NCBI RefSeq assembly: GCF_037042905.1 | Contig: NC_087245.1 | Span: 30,010,001 to 30,074,000, forward strand | Length of the DNA: 64,000 bases | DNA from: Lytechinus pictus | Taxonomy: Eukaryota; Echinodermata; Echinoidea; Temnopleuroida; Toxopneustidae | Reading direction: 5' to 3' | Part shown: positions 1-12,024 of the stretch, piece after piece | Position numbering within the stretch: position 1 is the stretch's first letter | Layout: each line of letters begins with the position of its first letter | Made by a program: the position numbers and the translations under genes | Notes under the pieces: generated by a model | Database searches by the model: none | What the model was told of the DNA's origin: nothing | Seen by the model: the letters and a program-made list of their open reading frames with translations, nothing else

Positions 1-136
1 TTCTGTGCATTTTTTTATTCAGAACATGTGACAAAATGCAAATAACAATCTACTGTTCTAACAACTGTAATGATAGCAATGGTGCTTCTCATAAATGATT
101 TACTGTTACATATTATTGTACATATTTACAGTCATT

Positions 137-447
137 GGTCCGTATTCTGAAGTCGGGTTTAACTTAGACCATGGTCCAACTCTGTGCTAAAATTATGGGA
201 AGCCAAAAGTGTCAAGATTTTTATTAAGTTGTATGTTTCTTATATTTACTGTGCTCTTTCCTGATTCTTCAATGGTGAAGGCAATCATCCATTTATACTT
301 CCTAGACAATTATGAATGATTTGACAGCCAAACGAGCTGAAATATGATAGCTCTACTGTCAGTGATTTATGTAAGAATTGGCTATCCATACTTAAACCAC
401 AACTTTAAACCTGAGTTTAAGTTAAACCCAACTTCAGAATACGGGCC
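137..447. mobile_element. Short inverted-repeat element (MITE) with 3-bp target duplication
   Basis: The two ends are inverted copies of each other: the left end reads GGTCCGTATTCTGAAG and the right end is its complement with one or two changes; the match continues about 30 bp inward through GGGTTTAACTTA. ATT lies directly outside both ends (134-136 and 448-450), as expected for a 3-bp target duplication. There is no credible coding sequence. A diverged partial relative lies at 36640-36846. Confidence 0.75.
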
Positions 448-859
448 ATTAAGTCCCTATTTTCATTTCATTAAATACCAATTCAATGTATTTGCTATGC
501 CAAGCAAATTATTCCACATTTTTAAAGCAGTGTTAACTGGTAAGTATCAAGTAGAAGTCTATTTGTTTTTTTTTGTTGTAATTTCATGCTGTAGATTTTG
601 TCTTTGTCATTTTTTTTTCTTTAATAGCAGTTGTTTTCTTGGTAAATACTTTTTTATAATACCAATAACAAGAGGCTGGTACCAGCCCCCCAAAAAACAA
701 AAACAAACAAACATTCAGTTTGTGTAGTTTGTGAAGTAGTGGCAACTTTATTTGACCACTAAGAATATTGCTTGTATAGTGATTGGCAACCAAAGGTCGG
801 ACGACAATATGAAGTCTCTGAGAAAACCAGATGATGAGCTTTTTTTTTTTTTATATAAA

Positions 860-2045
860 TAATAAATAGTCATTTGTCATTGGGGGGGGGGAACTGCCCC
901 CATAAATACTACAAGTAAAATCAGATGAATAAAATTATATTAAACCATATCAAATTAATACAATAACTTGATAAGTGTACATTTATAGAAAATGATACAA
1001 AATAAAATCAATCATTTGTGGGGGGGGGGGGGGTGGTACTATTGCCCCCTCAAGTTCTACTACCATTAAAATCAAAAGAACAAAATAATATTAAATTAAA
1101 TCTAATTAATACCTTAACTTGATAAATGTACATCTACAGATATTAATACTAGATAAAATCAATCAATCAATGAATCAATCATAAGGGGGAGAAGGGGGTA
1201 CATCTGCCTCCTCAAGTACTACTACCAGTAAAATGAAATGAACAAAATGATATCAAATTAAATAAAATTAATACAACTTGATAAATGTACACCTGTAGAA
1301 ATTAATACAAAATAAATAAATAAATAAGTAAATCAATCAATTAATTAATTAATCAGTCAGTCAATCATAATGGGGGGGGGGGGCGGGCGAAGGGGGTACA
1401 ACTACTACAAGTACTACCAGTAAAACCATATTGATATAATATCAAGTTAAATAAAATTAATACAACTTTATATATGTACCCCTATAGAAATTAATACAAA
1501 ATGAAATCAATCAATCAACAAATCAATGAATGAATCACTTAATCAGTCAGTCAATCATGATGGGGGGGGGGGGGGGATGAAGGGAGTACATCTGCCCCCT
1601 CAAGTACCACTACCAGTAAAATCAAATGAACAAAATGATATCAAATTAAATAAAATTAATGCAACTTGATAAATGTACACCCATAGTAATTAATACAAAA
1701 TAAAATCAATCAATGAATCACTTAATCTGACAGTCAATCATAATGGAGGGGATGAAGGGGGGTAAAACTGCCCCTCAAGAAGTACAAGTAAAATCAGATT
1801 AACAAAATAATATCAAATTAAATAAGTCAATACAATAACGTGATAAATGTACACCTATAGAAATAAATACCAATCAACGAGTCGGTCAATCATAATGGGG
1901 GGGGGGGGGGGGTACTACTGCCACCTCAAGTACTACCTGTAAAATGAGATTAACAAAATAATACCAAATTGATTAAAATTAATATAATATGTACACCTAT
2001 AGAAATGAATACAAAATAAAATCAGTCAAGCAATCGTAAAGCAAG
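860..2045. repeat. Tandem satellite of about 7 units, 140-190 bp, each with a G-run
   Basis: Each unit has an AT-rich part with ATCAATCA repeats, a run of G residues (near 882, 1020, 1190, 1372, 1562, 1745 and 1898), then a block resembling GCCCCCTCAAGTACTACTA and an AT-rich tail with TTGATAAATGTACACC. Units differ by small indels and by G-run length (9 to about 16; two units have interrupted runs). Non-coding. Confidence 0.85.
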
Positions 2046-2126
2046 CAGTGAATCATGTTTCATTCAAAATTGTTTGCTGAGGCATATATCAGAGGATGCT
2101 ACATATAGTTAAATGTTTGATCAAAC

Positions 2127-2689
2127 CTTAACCTTAAAAGGACTGGGTTATTTGAGATGTATTGATGAATGGGGGGGGGGGGCTTCATGGCCCCCTTCTG
2201 ATCTCGGCCGCCGTTCGCGCGATCGCGCTGAAGTTTGGCACGCACACTCTTTACCACAAAACTTACAAGCCAGTATAAACGGAATTCTGAAAATAATAAA
2301 ATAAAATTGCGAAAGCCAATTTTTCCTTATGTAATTCTTTGTTTTTCATTGTTTTTTCAATAGAATTAATACAGACCATTTAACAACTAAAATAAACCCT
2401 AAATTAATTCAGCAGACCAATTAGAACGAAAAATAATCACCCTTTTAGGAATTTAATCTCCCATAGACTTTGTACACAAAGTATAAAATTGAGTCAATTT
2501 CGGCACGACATTGTCTCGTACAAAGTCACGTGGCGTCGCGATGCCAAACCCGTTTATCTCGAAAGTTGCGCGAGACTCCAAAAAAAAGTCAGAAAATTTT
2601 GCGGCGCTATCTTTTTGCGTTTCGGAAATATTGCGCGAAGTATCGGGGGGGGGGGGGGGATCATGGCCCCCAGTCCTTTTAGTGTTAAG
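2127..2689. mobile_element. MITE-like element, 19-bp inverted ends CTTAAC..AAAAGGACTG
   Basis: CTTAACCTTAAAAGGACTG at 2127-2145 is matched by the inverted CAGTCCTTTTAGTGTTAAG at 2671-2689 (two mismatches). A G-run followed by a CATGGCCCCC block occurs near both ends (about 2171 and 2645). The interior is more GC-rich than its surroundings and has no convincing gene; short open frames here overlap in several frames. Confidence 0.65.
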
Positions 2690-2699
2690 TTGACAGCAA

Positions 2700-3590
2700 A
2701 CAATGATGCCATTGCAAACATGATTTTACTGTAGTAAATATATATTGCATTTTTCATTCATATCATTCAGCCAACATAATCTCATGTAGATACTTCCAGA
2801 TGAGAATAAAAAGTTCAGTTGTTAAAATAACTTATTGATGAACATCAATCAATCCCTTTCACAACATCAAACAAAATATATAAAGTGCAAATATGACTTT
2901 ACTTTTTAATTTTTGTAAAGTATATGTAGAACATTGGTGTTTCTACAGTCAGAAATCAAAAGTAAGACCATCGAAGTGATAATGTAGTAATATTGCACAT
3001 CCCATAATATAATATCCAACTGATACATATTTCAACAAATATTTTCCTCAACAAAAGGTGGATACTTTACAAAAATATGTCTACTAATTTACCAACCAAT
3101 TTTATAAGAATACACGAGTACACTTGAAGTTGTTTGTTCATACTGCGCGCAACCAGAGGACTCATCGCATCCTCTCCATGATATTTGATATACATGTATA
3201 GTATGAGGATTGTGCTTTTGGAACTATAGCCCAATTTTAAATGAATATAATGAAATCAAATTGAATCAAATCAATAATATAGGAATAGATGACTTAATAA
3301 ATTAATACAATGTGTATTTATATATATACATGTATATATAAAATTAATCAATCAATCAATAAATCAATAGCGGGTTTTTACTCGGCGTCATACATTTCGC
3401 GTTGCAGAATACGTCATCGGCACCAGCATGCTTGAACAACTCGCTTGAAATTGTTTTTTGCAAATTCCAATGTGGCCGGACGGATGACACTGTTCAAATA
3501 CACCCGTTTACTAAACATATTAAAATCTTTCAATAATAGGCATACTATGTAAACAAAGGTTATTTTTTTCTTGATAAACAGAAGCTTGCT
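2700..3590. other. No recognisable gene
   Basis: AT-rich non-coding DNA with short ATCA runs and a small TATATACATG tract near 3310-3340. Nothing else could be supported. Confidence 0.6.
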
Positions 3591-3599
3591 ACGTAGCAG

Positions 3600-4090
3600 T
3601 AATGTTTGTAAGTTCATCCTGACGGAATGTTTGTCATAAAGATCTTGAATAATAACAAAAATATTTGTGAAGGTTTGAAGAAAATCCATCAAATATTAAG
3701 AAAGTTATCAGAAATTAAATGTTTTGGATTTGTGACATCAAACATGAGCAGCGACCCCATTATGTTTTGTAATATATAATGCATTAATTTCAATTTTTCG
3801 TGATTTATGTATTTTTTCTTCATTGGCGGGTGTGGAATAATTTTCCTATTGATATACTGAAGGTACAATAAAAAACATTTTAAATTTTCTGAGAAAATGA
3901 CTTTTAATCGATTTTTTACAATACGATATGTACAAAAGCTGCTCGCATATGACGTCACATATCAAATAATTGAAATTCTAATAACGTTTTATTCTTCGAT
4001 GGACTTTCCTCAAACCTTTGCCAATACCTTTAGAACTATTTTTTCTGCTATTTTTACAATAAACATTTTTGTCAGAGTGAACTTCAATTT
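3600..4090. repeat. Imperfect inverted repeat (hairpin element)
   Basis: The segment around 3600-3700, containing GAAGGTTTGAAGAAAATCCATC, is repeated as an inverted and diverged copy at about 3998-4085 (GATGGACTTTCCTCAAACC onward). The arms are roughly 90-100 bp with a spacer of about 280 bp. Open frames here are shadows of the arms. Confidence 0.6.
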
Positions 4091-4227
4091 TAATGGCAAG
4101 CTAATGGAATTCCTCTGTATGTGCATGGTTTTTTGGAAATTTGAATGACTTTGTAGAAAGACCGAACCGGAGTGAGATTAATGGTCGTTGCTACCACAGA
4201 ACAGGCCTAGTCTGTAGGCGCAGACCC

Positions 4228-4753
4228 CGGGGGGGGGGGGGCACTTACATTGACGAGTGGATACCATGCGCGACCAAAAAAACACGTAAAAGGATGTCTT
4301 TTTCACGATAGAGCACGTTACGTATGTAACGTGATAAGGGTGTCAAAAACACAAAAATAATGAAAAAAGGGTATCTATTTCGCTAGGAAAATTACGTGTT
4401 TAGGGTCGAATTCGCGGGGATGATAAAACAAAATTAAAATGTTTTATAAAGGATGTCCTTTTTGCCCAAACACTTCGTGTTTAGAGTCCGATTTGCGGGA
4501 GGTGTAGAAGGTGGGGTCTTACTAAACCAAATAAAGTAAAGCCGACGACCGAAGGACCCGAAACAATAAAACATTCTTGTACTTGTTTAGGGGTTCATTT
4601 CAGGGAACATTTGCCAAGAGTATCGTTTTGTTTCCAATACTTGTTAAGGGGTGCATTTTCAGAATATGGAAATTACGTGTTTAGGGTGCTTTTCGAGACC
4701 TTCTGGTCGCGCATGGTATCCACTCGTGAATGGAGGTGGCCCCCCCCCCCCGG
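4228..4753. mobile_element. Inverted-repeat element ending in G/C runs, copy 1, with 11-bp flanking direct repeat
   Basis: The element begins with a G-run and ends with a C-run. Inside are perfect inverted repeats GAGTGGATACCATGCG.. at 4255-4275 and their complement at 4705-4725. The interior carries several diverged repeats around ACGTGTTTAGGGT. GGCGCAGACCC is present directly on both sides (4217-4227 and 4754-4764), which looks like a target-site duplication. A second copy lies at 18790-19270. Confidence 0.7.
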
Positions 4754-4859
4754 GGCGCAGACCCTGATTGGAACGTTGATCAACATGTGTGACTCCACGC
4801 AAAGACTAGCATATACAAAACTTGCTATTACATTACACAAGGCATGAGTAGGCTGCACA

Positions 4860-6990
4860 TTCAGACCCTTAACTCGAGTGGAGGGTTTGCCTAGAAGACT
4901 AACAGGCCCGCGTCCTAGTTCTCAACGGGCATGATATTTGCACAAGCCCGTCGTACGTAGACTCATCGCGGGAACTCGCAAGCGCCCTGATACTATGATA
5001 GCTTCTCAAATTTGAGCACGAGCCACAGATCAAAACTAAGTAAACGAAAACATTAAAAATTCGTAAATATTTGTATCAAGAAAAATCACATTAACTCATG
5101 AAGCAGGCTAGAAATAAATTGAATAATACTTGTCAATGCTTTTAACCTCTACGAACTCTGCTGCTGCCTGCATGCAACTAAAGGCTTTAACTATATACTT
5201 CTATCAAATTCTAAATTAATATCAGCAAACACAAGCTTTCATGAACAACTGCAGGTGAAAACAATGGTGCAATTGTCATGATAACCATATTACTTTTTTA
5301 CCGTCAGTAAATATATTATGATTTATAACACTTCACTTTTAAATGATTATCTATAAGAATGTACAATGATACTTATAAAATGACTGTTCAACACATGGTC
5401 AACAAATTGAGATATCAGCAATAAAGATAGGCTTTTATAGAGTTAACGTTTTCAAAAAGTAACTTTAACCGACTGATTGATTGTGGACATGTAAAACTGC
5501 ACGTGTGGGCTTGTCTGTTTCCTTTCGATCTGAAAAAAGTGAAAAACATGTAGGTCTACATAATGAAAACATTGAATTCGGATAATCACTATCTATATCA
5601 TTGACATCTGAAAAAAGAATATAGGCTAAGCTCTCAATAAATCATATCATGATATATATGACCTCACGTACCTCCCCCCTCCAAAAAAAAATAAAAATCA
5701 AAACTTAAGATTTCTGCGTTTAATTGGTCATATGAATAATGAGCCATAAACCCCACTGATATTAAATTCCAATTGGTGTATTTCTTAGTATTTTTCGTGT
5801 AATATTTTTTCTACGTTTAATAGGATGAAACTTCAGAGGTTTGTGGATCACAACTGGCCCGTCTAACGCATTGCACATTCAACAGAATAAAAAGGGACAA
5901 CAAACACTTGATGATATACCATTATGTGATGCAAAGCTCTCTCTAAGCATATGAATATTTTTATATGTGGCTTGAAATGAAGCATACGAGGTGAAATAAG
6001 AAGCAAATCAACTCATTAATTTCATTTCATTCACAGTTGCTCTTAAAACCAAAAGATTTATTCATCAAAAGAACTATGTATTCATCACCGACATAATAAA
6101 GAAAGTATTTCAATAAGTAATAATATCCTTTCTATTCTACCATATATATACATTCGTAATTAATATCTAGTTGAAAACGACTTTTAATAGGTAAATAAAA
6201 CATGTCAAAGTTATAAAAATCCCCACCAATCTATTTCTTGCTATACAGAAACACCCTAATACATAAGTTTATTTCTATAGGTAAACACTGATTCTATAGA
6301 AAGTATTTTTCTTGAGATATGAGAAGAAACGGGAAAACAGATTCATTACATTTTCCCAAAATGAAAATAGTTGTTGAAAACATATGTACCTCGAGTGTTT
6401 CACTTGTTTCTATCATTTTTTTTTATTGGTGTGTATAACACAATGAAATTTACTGTAACTAGTTCTAGTCTCGTGGGGAGGGGGGGGGGGGGTATCATAA
6501 GGAGTGGCGGCAACAAAAGTTTTAATTGTGACACCCCCTCATGAAAAAGGATTCTACTAGCCTAATTGTCTGCAAGGGAGCTTGGTGGGAAAATGAAGGA
6601 AGTTTCTCTTTATTTAATTTTCTCATTTTTTTCTGTGGGCAGGGTCAAATTTCCCAGTCCGCCCCCTCCCCCATTGTCGCCTTTGCGAGACAGTTCTTTC
6701 TTTTAAGGTAAAAATCTTGATAATAGTACATGTTTTTGATATGCAGTTATTGTCCACTATTATACATCAGATGAAAAAAAAAGACATACTTTTAATAAAG
6801 GAGCGAACCCCTTTCAGTTCGTAGCACAATGAGGCAACAATTTGGAGGTGTGAGCTCTGAATGGAGACTTGCTTGAAATTTTTGAGGGAGCGAAGTCTGA
6901 CTAAAAAAGCCCTTGAGAAAACAATGCAGGCAAAGCAGCTAATTTTCTTAAAAATTGTTACGATACTGCAACAAATAACAAGTAAATTAA
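4860..6990. other. No recognisable gene; G-run near 6480
   Basis: AT-rich sequence without a supported coding region, RNA gene or clear repeat structure. There is a G-run at about 6480-6492 and a C-rich patch near 6660-6675. Confidence 0.55.
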
Positions 6991-7008
6991 GGTTTAGATT
7001 TTCTTCTT

Positions 7009-7500
7009 TTTATTAAAGGAAATAATTAAGTATACACAAACAAATTAAAACAAAATATCTTACAACAATCTCTTGAAATCAGTTCTGGCGTTATTCCAAA
7101 TAGAATCCCACTTGGTTGGCGAAAATTCACAATGATGGCGATGATGAAACTGATGTTGAAGCACGATGAATAATGAGAGTCACTGTAACAAGTTGAAATG
7201 TCCGTGAAGACGATGTTGACGATGATTAACAGTCAATTTCAGCAATCCATGGGTTGAAAAGCGTATTGAACAGGTTGATGATGTTGATGATCTCGATGAG
7301 AACTGAGAATTCCTCTCTCAAAATAACTGCAAACAGTTCATTGATGACGAGCAAATAATTCCACAGAAGATAAATATTCCAGGTGGAAATAAACTCAGCT
7401 CTGACATAAAGTCTGGCGTGAAACTCTGAGTTCTGATCTGATGTGACGAAGTGATCTGATCTGATCAAGTGATCTCATATGATTTGATGATGTCCTTGGA
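7009..7500 (-). other. Candidate short transcription unit or solo-LTR body, 80-codon frame of unknown function
   Basis: Reading on the minus strand, a TATA-like sequence (7511-7524) and heat-shock-element trimers (7534-7563) are followed by about 500 bp ending in AATAAA (complement of 7009-7014). An 80-codon frame at 7226-7468 has no recognised motif, and its DNA contains imperfect GATGATG repeats, so it may not be translated. Promoter, short body and poly(A) signal this close together would also fit an LTR (U3-R-U5), but no partner LTR or primer-binding site was found. Function is not assigned. Confidence 0.35.
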
Positions 7501-7510
7501 GAAACCGCCA

Positions 7511-7524
7511 GTTATATATAAACA
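7511..7524 (-). promoter_or_regulatory. TATA-box-like sequence beside the heat-shock elements
   Basis: The plus strand reads GTTATATATAAACA, so a TATATAA-type box can be read on either strand. The minus strand is preferred because the heat-shock-element cluster would then lie immediately upstream and a poly(A) signal downstream. Confidence 0.4.
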
Positions 7525-7533
7525 TTTCAATTA

Positions 7534-7812
7534 TTCTAGAACATTCACTATTCTAGAAGCTTCTATTATTGTCTATTATAGAAGGTTCTAGTATTGTCTT
7601 TAAAAACATTCATGAATGACCTCAGTGAAATGTCAACAGTGTCAACAAAATAGCTAAGCCTATTGTTATTTCCACTACCAATACAAGTCTATTGTAAAGT
7701 AATCTCTATTCAGTCTGTATTGTCTCTCTTGGGACATTCAAGGGATAACAAAGAGTATTCAAAGATTAGTCATGTGTAACACAGCTGTACTATAGAGCTT
7801 TCTGGAACATTC
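7534..7812. promoter_or_regulatory. Cluster of three perfect heat-shock-element trimers
   Basis: Three sites match the HSF trimer pattern TTCnnGAAnnTTC exactly: TTCTAGAACATTC at 7534-7546, TTCTAGAAGCTTC at 7551-7563 and TTCTGGAACATTC at 7800-7812. A near match (TTATAGAAGGTTC) lies at 7576-7588. Heat-shock factor binds such arrays as trimers in eukaryotes. Binding here is inferred from sequence alone. Confidence 0.5.
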
Positions 7813-7819
7813 TTAAACA

Positions 7820-9200
7820 TTCAAAAATATTCTTAAAGAGGAAATAACTAAATAAATGAATGTAATTACTCTTACAATTCTTCTTATATATAACAAAATT
7901 GTCTAGTCTTGTTGTAAACTTGTTTTCAATATCCAACCACTTTTTTTAATTCGTTGACAGACTTCAAAAGTGCCATTTTGCTAAATTTATTATCAACTGT
8001 CGGAAATAAGTTGACACGATCAGACATAAACAGGAGTAGACGCAAGAAAACCCCAATTGCTGCCAATTTCTAATAATTTCTAACCCTAATCATTCCACAG
8101 ATGACATTCGAATCGTAGGAATAGAACTTACCAGAAAACACCAGGAATCAATCATTCTCAAACTAGAATCATACTGGATTATGAAACTTAAGACACTTGT
8201 ACCAAACGGCATCAATATAGAAGAATAAATATTTTCTAATTTACTTCAATCGTGTGTCACATTTTTTAGATCAGTGTCACTAATTTAATGATATCAATTT
8301 ATGATACTTGTTCTTAACTGTTAGGTGCTTTCTAGCCTAGGTAACCAAAACATGAAAAGTGAGACTTCAGTCATTATGCGAATTATCAACAATTTTACTT
8401 CTAATCTTTACTTAAATTTGATTTCAAAATATATATTGTTTCATAGATTTTTAATTACTTATTACCAAAACATTTGTTGGAAACAATGTTTTCTTCATCA
8501 TCCTCCAGCTTACGATATCTACTTCATGAATATTTATATTCATTGTGACATAAATTATATGGGCATTGCGCTTTGCGCTTTCACCACCCAGCAACCAATG
8601 CTTACATTTTTGCAATTTATGACACTGTCATTAAGAATGAGATAGGATATGGCAGGCATCCTATTTTACTGCCACAATAATCTGTAATTACAGTTATATT
8701 TTCTTCATTTATGCAATTATTCTTTTAATCGAATTAATCATTTGTTTTTTATTTGTTGATTAATTTCTTTATTTATTCATTCATCTGTCTAATGAGATTA
8801 TGGAATTCATTCAACTTTATAATTCATTGATGAGCATTACTTTGTGATTAAAAGGCAAACTTGGATGTTGAATCCCCCTGTATTTTTCAGGCCGCTTCTG
8901 ACGAAGTCTTAATAATGACGAAAGTTCCTGCGTCATCTCTTGAGTTGACCTCATCTCATATATCTATTTTAAAGACTATACCTGGGCCTCTTCAATGCAG
9001 AATACCCCATATCCCTCCCGCAAAATAAAATGAAACATAAATTGGAATTATAAATTCATTTAAAAAATACATTTAAAATTAAAAACGTGAAATAAGAAGT
9101 AAAAAGAAAAAAATAAATCGACATTTCTTGAACAGTTGATCTTCGTCAACGGCAGTCTTTTCATCCATTTGACGGTCAATGCCTATATCTTATCATCAAT
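7820..9200. other. No recognisable gene; probable 3' UTR of the receptor gene at its right end
   Basis: AT-rich non-coding sequence. On the minus strand two overlapping AATAAA motifs (complement of 8768-8777) lie about 430 bp past the receptor stop codon and are plausible poly(A) signals. No repeat family was recognised. Confidence 0.4.
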
Positions 9201-9201
9201 G

Positions 9202-9410
9202 TTAGTCAATCGTCATATCCACTCTGGGGTCATCTACATCTTTGTTCCTCGTGAAGGACCTACTATCAGAACCAGTTCCAAGAGTGCTCTCTTTGACTCG
9301 TGATGATTTAGAGGTTGTCGAGGGTGGCTCGCTGACGTCACCGCACATGAGGACTTTACACAGACTCCAAACCCTCTTATTGACAGTGAAAGCAAGGAAG
9401 ATGTACGCAC
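9202..9410 (-). CDS. Receptor gene exon 9: end of TM7 and cytoplasmic tail, with stop
   Basis: The minus-strand splice acceptor ..GAGCAG precedes a phase-1 exon of 209 bp that encodes AYIFLAFTVNKRVWSLCKVL and then a hydrophilic, Ser/Thr-rich tail ending ..RVDMTID and TAA (9202-9204). Joined to exon 8 it completes the NGLQG-AYIFLAF motif, a hallmark of the end of TM7 in class B and adhesion-type GPCRs. The tail is only about 50 residues long. The exon is 68 codons plus stop, and its phase fits the donor of exon 8 exactly. Confidence 0.85.
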
Positions 9411-9779
9411 CTGCTCAAGAGAACAAAGAACAAATGAACACGTGTGGAAAACAAACAACAATAATAATTAAACACACTTAAAAGCAGTACACATGTCACG
9501 AGAATAAGAACAGTTTGGAATACTAACTTAGGGTTCGCCATGGTCCCAAATGGTTCATGAACTTTAATCAATTATTACACTGGTGAAGAAGTGTATAAAG
9601 AGCTCTCAGTTTGGAAAATGGATAATGCAGTTAAGGTTATGATAAAGCTGGCACACAATGACATCCCCTAACGTCCCAATCCGCTCATACGAACACACAC
9701 CACACATACTATCACACCCACCCTGACACACACACACAAAATACACTTCTTATACGCCTGTCCTAGACAGGTTGTATTA

Positions 9780-10199
9780 CGGTATCACGCTCGGTGTCCG
9801 TCCGTCTATGCGTTTGTATGTCCGTCCGTTAACTTTTTCTTGTAAACGCGATAACTTCAGTTCAACTTAACCTAGGCTTATATGGTTTGGTGTGTATGAT
9901 ACTAGCATGGATCCCAGGAAGCCTATCCATTTTGAGGTCAAAATGTCAAAGTCAAGGTCAAAGTGACATGTTTTCATCTTACCCTTCTGCAGTCCTTGTA
10001 AACGCGATAACTTCATTTTGACTTGACCTAGGCTAATATAATGTGGTGTGTATTATACTAGCATGGATCCCAGGAAGCCTATTTATTTTTAGGTCAAAAA
10101 GTCACAGTGACACGATTTTATCTTACCCTTCTGCAGTCCTTGTAAACATGATAACTTCAGTTTAACTTAACCAGGCTCATATAATTTGGTGTCTATGCA
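9780..10199 (+). repeat. Tandem repeat of 140-160 bp units carrying GGTCAAAG motifs
   Basis: The block CTTGTAAACGCGATAACTTC, followed by GGATCCCAGGAAGCCTAT and AGGTCAAAA, recurs at about 9840, 9998 and 10139. The third unit is interrupted by a LINE and resumes at about 11729 (ATCCCAGGAATTCTATTGAT). A CCGTCCGTC leader and a TGTCCTAGACAGG hairpin-like start precede it near 9760-9820. Organisation resembles the arrays at 31190 and 36162, although the unit sequence differs. Confidence 0.7.
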
Positions 10200-11728
10200 C
10201 GGATCCATCACTGGCAGAGACCTGTCACTGGTAGAGTATCGTGGTAAAGAGCAAAGACCTGCTATCCAAGCGGCAGTCGGCAGTCTCTGTGAATGGTCTC
10301 ACACAAACAAAATGAACCTTAATCCCAAGAAATGTCAAACCATTGAGTTTTGTTTTACAAGGAATCTAACACCTCCCCCATTAGTCAGAGTTGGAAACGA
10401 ATTACTCCATCAGGCTGAATGTGTCAAACTCTTGGGTGTGCACATTCAAAGTAACCTGAAATGGAGTACACACATTTCTGAAATTCTCAAAAGTGCCAAC
10501 CGCAAGCTCTACATGCTACGTCTTCTGAAGAAGTTTGCCCTCACACCCTCTGATCTTCTCACCATTTATACTTGTTATGTGAGACCAGTCACAGAGTATG
10601 CGGCCCCCGTTTGGAATGCCGGGATCACCAAGGAGGAAGCAAGAAAACTTGAGTCGATACAAAAGCGAGCCCTACGAGTTGTATTAGGTGAAAGCTATAT
10701 ATCTTACGAGCAGGCACTTTTTGTTCTCAAACTGCCTTCGCTTGCTGATCATTGCAAGGCATTGTCTCTCTCATTCGCGAAGGACCTGGTGAAGCCAACA
10801 TCCCATTTTCGCCATCTCTTGCCAACCAGAGACTCGAATATCCGATCAACAAGGCATTCTAGACTATACACACAACTTAGATTCAGGACAAACAGATTAA
10901 GAGACAGTGTAATCCCATATCTTGTAAATCTATTGAATAATTTATAATCATTTACACACCTAACTGAATGTTTCCACTGACTGTTCCCAAATTTTTTCTA
11001 TTGTAACGTACATTATTTTGATATTCATATTTTGTTTATTTTGATTTATACATAGGTAAATACAAGTAATTATCTCCAAGAACTCACCTGTTTTATATCC
11101 TCTTTAATAAAACTACTCGTGTACTTCTTTTTTAATCCAAATATTCCTTTATGACAAAATATTATTTCATTATGACAAATCATACCTAGCTGGATAATTT
11201 CATACTTATTTCCTCCATAAACAGTACTTGAATGCCAAACAATGCTAAATGATGTTACCCAAGATGCCTTTTTCCGTAATTGTTGAACTGTTCTGAATTC
11301 CTTTCGTTGCACTGACTTAGAAACATGTATCCCAATATGATCTGTTTCTTCCTTAGTTTTTCATTTGTTGTATTATTATTACTATATGGATAATTTTTTT
11401 TTCCATATTTGTTAAATACCCAATCTCTTTAACTTTGTTCCTGTCTCTCTCCCTCTTATTTAATTTTGTCTTGCTTTCTAACAATGTTCTCACTACATGT
11501 ACTTCATTCTACCTCTGAGGCTTCCTTCTCATATGCTGGGTATTTCAATTACTTTCATATTTATGTATAATTATTTTGTAGAATAATTTCATTTTGATAT
11601 TTGCCTATTTTATTCTAAGTTGTATATTTTTTAAATGTCTGTATATGCCATCTGTAAACTGAATGTAATTCAGCCTTTGTTTGTTATTTTCAGTGAATAT
11701 TTGAAATAAATAAACCATTCAATCACAA
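10200..11728 (+). mobile_element. 5'-truncated non-LTR retrotransposon (LINE), reverse-transcriptase C-terminal part
   Basis: An open frame to 10947 encodes the post-catalytic part of a LINE reverse transcriptase. Visible are MNLNPKKCQT, VKLLGVHIQSNLKWSTHI, the thumb-like YTCYVRPVTEYAAPVWNAG and LESIQKRALRVVLG, the usual C-terminal signature of CR1/Jockey-type elements. The catalytic YxDD region is absent, so the copy cannot work by itself. A non-coding 3' tail of about 780 bp ends in AAATAAATAAACC. It is inserted inside a tandem repeat unit, which fixes both ends to within a few bases. Confidence 0.85.
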
Positions 11729-11849
11729 ATCCCAGGAATTCTATTGATTTTGAGGTCAGAAGGTCAAAGGTGAAGTCGCCACCTTCCACTTTTCTTGCTT
11801 GACCAATAACATGCACTGTACCCTTTTGACACACTATACTCCACCTAAT

Positions 11850-12000
11850 GGAGGATTGTAGGAGACAGTAGAAGAAGCAAAGAAGAAGTAGACGATGAAG
11901 AAGAGAATTTTAAGAAGAAGAATTAAAAACAAAAAGATGAAAAAGTAGTTTAAAGAAGAAGAAAGAGACAAGGAGGATGGAGAAGAAAAGTAAAAAGATC
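11850..12000. repeat. AAG-rich purine tract
   Basis: A 150-bp stretch dominated by AGAAGAAG repeats, in the intron between exons 8 and 9. On the transcribed minus strand it is CTT-rich and lies just downstream of the exon 8 donor. Confidence 0.7.
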
Positions 12001-12024
12001 AAGCAGAAAAAACATTCACCTTAC

